This document shows, one piece after another, positions 61,859 to 64,000 of a stretch of DNA of 64,000 nucleotides. Location of the stretch: positions 186,001 through 250,000 of the forward strand of contig NZ_SMGD01000012.1 of NCBI RefSeq assembly GCF_004339545.1. The letters run 5' to 3'. A program made the translations under genes and the position numbers. How positions within the stretch are numbered: the first letter of the stretch is position 1; every line of letters starts with the position of its first letter. Origin of the DNA: Celerinatantimonas diazotrophica (GTDB lineage Bacteria; Pseudomonadota; Gammaproteobacteria; Enterobacterales; Celerinatantimonadaceae). A model generated the notes under the pieces. That model was given only the letters and a program-made list of their open reading frames with translations, had not been told where the DNA came from and ran no database searches.

Positions 61859-63337
61859 ATGGATATTGCCGCGCCTGAAGATTTCATGCCTCATCGCTAT
61901 CAGCTGCTCCCTTTTCGATTCGAGCGAGTTGACTCTAATCAGTGTTTGCTTATCAATGAAGTAGGTGAATATTGTTATCTGAACACCCAAGAACTAGAAA
62001 TGCTGGTTGATGGAACACTTGCTACTGATAGCCCCGCTTTTGAAAAATTACAATCCAAATCCTTTGTCTACACTGACCACAACAATTATGTGTTACGAAC
62101 ATTCTGTGCCCAATACCGCGCTCGAAAGTCATTTTTATTCGAAGGGCCGGCATTGCATATTTTTGTTCTGACATTGCGGTGTGAAAATTCATGTGAGTAC
62201 TGCCAGGTCACACGACGAAGTCCAAATGCAGGACAATATGATATGCCGGAGGAAACAGCTAAGCAGTCGGTTTATCGTATGTTTGAATCACCAGCTCATG
62301 CACTCACCATTGAATTCCAAGGTGGAGAGCCTTTACTGGTATTCGATTTGTTGAAGTACATTGTGGAATTGAGTGTCGAGCTCAATCAACATCACCATAA
62401 AATTTTGCAATTTGTGGTCGCAACAAGCCTGCAGAATATCGATGACCCAATGCTACAATTTTTTCGCCAACACAATGTCCACATATCAACATCCATGGAT
62501 GGCCCACAATGGTTGCATGAACACAATCGTCCTAATCACGCATCTGATAGTTACAGTCAAGCAGTCAATGGGATTAAAGCGGCAAGAAAAATCTTAGGGC
62601 ATGACAAAATCGCAGGTATGACGACCATTACTCGCAGCAGTTTAGCAATGCCTCATGCCATCGTGAATGAATACGTCAAATTAGGCTTTCATTCCATTTT
62701 TTTACGGCCGTTAAACATGTACGGATTTGCGGTCAAAAAAGAAAGTAAGGTCGGGTATTCCGCCCATGAATTCAATTCCTTTTATGAAAAAGCATTAGAT
62801 TACATTATTGAACTCAATCAACAGGGCTACCATCTAGAGGAAGTTAATGCTTCTCTGGCGTTAAATAATATCCTAACACCGAAGGCCTCCGGATTTGTTG
62901 ATATGCGCTCCCCGTGTGGGGATGGAACGGGAGTGCTGGTATATAACTATGATGGGCAAGTTTACCCATCGGATGAATCACGAATGTTGGTCGAAATGGG
63001 TGATGATTCTCTCGCTCTGGGCTCAGTTAAAAGTACTTATAGGGAGCTGATGACAGCCAAGCCCCTACAAACAATTCTCCAGTCGGGCGTTGCCGAAGCG
63101 CTCCCAGGGTGTTCACACTGCGCTTACCTTCCGTATTGTGGTTCCAATCCAGTTCAAAATTATTCCCGCTATGGAAATATGGTTGGGCACCGGGCGACGA
63201 ATGCATTTTGTCAAAAACAGAAGTTTTTGTATCAAGATCTATTTAAGCGACTAGAAGACCCAGCCTGTCGAGATATTTTCTACACTTGGCTTCCCAAAAA
63301 CCAATATCATCCAGCAAGGGAGGTCGTTCATGCGTAA
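61859..63337 (+). CDS. hxsB: His-Xaa-Ser system radical SAM maturase HxsB
   Basis: The 492-residue radical SAM enzyme has the CxxxCxxC iron-sulfur motif at C108, C112 and C115 (LRCENSCEYCQVTR), followed by the SAM-binding EFQGGEPLL. The C-terminal part carries further cysteines in a SPASM-like arrangement (RSPCGDGTG, then GCSHCAYLPYCGSN and FCQKQ), which hold extra clusters in peptide-modifying members. HxsB and HxsC are thought to modify the His-Xaa-Ser repeat protein HxsA; the reaction is not established as far as I know. The start ATG 61859 follows AAGGGG. Its end overlaps hxsC by 8 bases. Confidence 0.9.
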   Translation: MDIAAPEDFMPHRYQLLPFRFERVDSNQCLLINEVGEYCYLNTQELEMLVDGTLATDSPAFEKLQSKSFVYTDHNNYVLRTFCAQYRARKSFLFEGPALHIFVLTLRCENSCEYCQVTRRSPNAGQYDMPEETAKQSVYRMFESPAHALTIEFQGGEPLLVFDLLKYIVELSVELNQHHHKILQFVVATSLQNIDDPMLQFFRQHNVHISTSMDGPQWLHEHNRPNHASDSYSQAVNGIKAARKILGHDKIAGMTTITRSSLAMPHAIVNEYVKLGFHSIFLRPLNMYGFAVKKESKVGYSAHEFNSFYEKALDYIIELNQQGYHLEEVNASLALNNILTPKASGFVDMRSPCGDGTGVLVYNYDGQVYPSDESRMLVEMGDDSLALGSVKSTYRELMTAKPLQTILQSGVAEALPGCSHCAYLPYCGSNPVQNYSRYGNMVGHRATNAFCQKQKFLYQDLFKRLEDPACRDIFYTWLPKNQYHPAREVVHA

Positions 63338-64000
63338 TGGACAACCGCTTAAAACGAAAGCTAATATTGAGAATCTAACTGCCCCATTGATGCTGGAAGT
63401 GATTGACCTAGAGTCGTTTATTTCTTCAGGAGATTGCAATAATAAACATTGTTTACTGATACATGAGTATGCGCCATCACTGGATTCGATCCTCAAATTA
63501 GACTGGGGCGCAGTTATCATTATTAATGAGATATCCCCGCCAATAGATAATCGTCTCCCCATTGCAACCGACCTAGAATTTCCGAACGCCATAGCCTCTG
63601 GCGATGTTATCGTGATCAGCTTAAAACGAATTAATGTACTCTATCGTCGAAGTAGTCATTCAAACCTGCTGTTTGTGACCGAGCGTTGTGACCACCGATG
63701 CATTATGTGCTCCCAACCACCGAAAGAGATTGACGACACATGGCGAATAAACGAGTGCCATCAGCTGATCGAGTTGATTGATGACGATACGACTACATTA
63801 GGTGTTAGTGGTGGTGAACCCACACTCTTGGGCGATGAGCTGCTAAAACTCATTCAACATGCGAAAGACACTTTACCTAAGACAAGCCTTCACATCCTAA
63901 CGAATGGGTGTGCTTTTGAAGATTTTACCTACGTATCAAAAATACAAACGCTTGCCCATCCACACATCATCTGGGGGATCCCCATCTATGGAGCAACACC
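63330..64000 (+). CDS. hxsC: His-Xaa-Ser system radical SAM maturase HxsC (5' part, cut by window edge)
   Basis: ATG 63330 opens a frame with no stop to the right edge (223 complete codons). The CxxxCxxC motif is at C120, C124 and C127 (ERCDHRCIMCSQPP), followed by GVSGGEPTLLG for SAM binding and HILTNGC. This long N-terminal extension before the cluster motif fits HxsC. The gene overlaps hxsB by 8 bases, so the two maturases are translationally coupled. The HxsA substrate gene is not in the window and would be expected to the right. Confidence 0.9.
   Translation, partial: MRNGQPLKTKANIENLTAPLMLEVIDLESFISSGDCNNKHCLLIHEYAPSLDSILKLDWGAVIIINEISPPIDNRLPIATDLEFPNAIASGDVIVISLKRINVLYRRSSHSNLLFVTERCDHRCIMCSQPPKEIDDTWRINECHQLIELIDDDTTTLGVSGGEPTLLGDELLKLIQHAKDTLPKTSLHILTNGCAFEDFTYVSKIQTLAHPHIIWGIPIYGAT

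Noticed and set aside
1..64000. tRNA, rRNA, CRISPR array, integrase or phage genes
   Set aside because: I saw no cloverleaf-like sequences, regular spacer repeats, integrases or phage structural genes by eye; a tRNA scan would settle the tRNA point.

Overview
The window reads as a chromosomal segment of a facultatively anaerobic, marine-type gammaproteobacterium. Most proteins resemble Vibrionales, Alteromonadales or Enterobacterales families: a QseBC-like two-component system, periplasmic GH37 trehalase, NfsA, YbaK, YddG, ApbE and TRAP transporters. I cannot name the species. Genes are dense and sit in short operons with clear Shine-Dalgarno sites. I see no rRNA, tRNA, CRISPR array or prophage.

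Layout. (1) 1-1095: decayed 3' part of a DUF2169 (type VI secretion associated) gene. (2) 1151-10696: a peptide/carbamoyl-amino-acid unit. A DUF1028 gene and an M20 carbamoylase-type amidase diverge from a GntR regulator, followed by a peptide ABC transporter with a fused permease-ATPase and an M42 aminopeptidase. The same 16-bp palindrome lies in both promoter regions. (3) 10884-13688: LacI regulator, secreted acid phosphatase, GST. (4) 14092-17671: a DeoR-kinase fusion, a DHDPS-family aldolase and an ACS-type MFS transporter, probably for a sugar acid. (5) 17803-22815: LysR regulator, trehalase, PhzF protein, a secreted unknown, DsrE protein. (6) 22980-29203: an operon of a thermostable-hemolysin family protein, an acyl-AMP ligase fused to a heme-oxygenase-like diiron domain, an SDR, a TPR protein and a QseBC-like system, with a perfect PmrA/QseB-type box in its leader. 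(7) 29304-33573: NfsA, MHS transporter, unknown protein, FMN-dependent 2-hydroxyacid dehydrogenase. (8) 33720-42473, all on the minus strand: a HisC-like aminotransferase, a sulfonate/taurine-type ABC transporter, a HisD-like dehydrogenase with altered metal ligands, an APH-fold phosphotransferase, a zinc dehydrogenase and an SDR. This looks like a catabolic locus built from histidine-biosynthesis paralogs. (9) 43043-47601: ApbE lipoprotein, an EncFtn-type ferritin without an encapsulin, a TRAP transporter. (10) 48697-52835: 3-HIBADH-type dehydrogenase, M20 amidohydrolase, orphan amino-acid binding protein, LDH-family enzyme. (11) 53064-61404: a fosA-like gene split by a short mobile element, then mostly single metabolic and transport genes. 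(12) 61559 to the right edge: hxsD-hxsB-hxsC, a His-Xaa-Ser peptide-modification system cut by the window end.

A non-autonomous element of about 260 bp with terminal inverted repeats occurs three times (40968-41228, 48534-48667 truncated and inverted, 53143-53402). It lies inside the HisC/HisD-like locus, beside degraded DNA upstream of the TRAP operon, and inside the fosA-like gene.

The best candidates for under-described biology are the Hxs locus, the hemolysin/ligase/diiron-oxidase operon with its predicted autoregulation, and the HisC/HisD-like catabolic locus.
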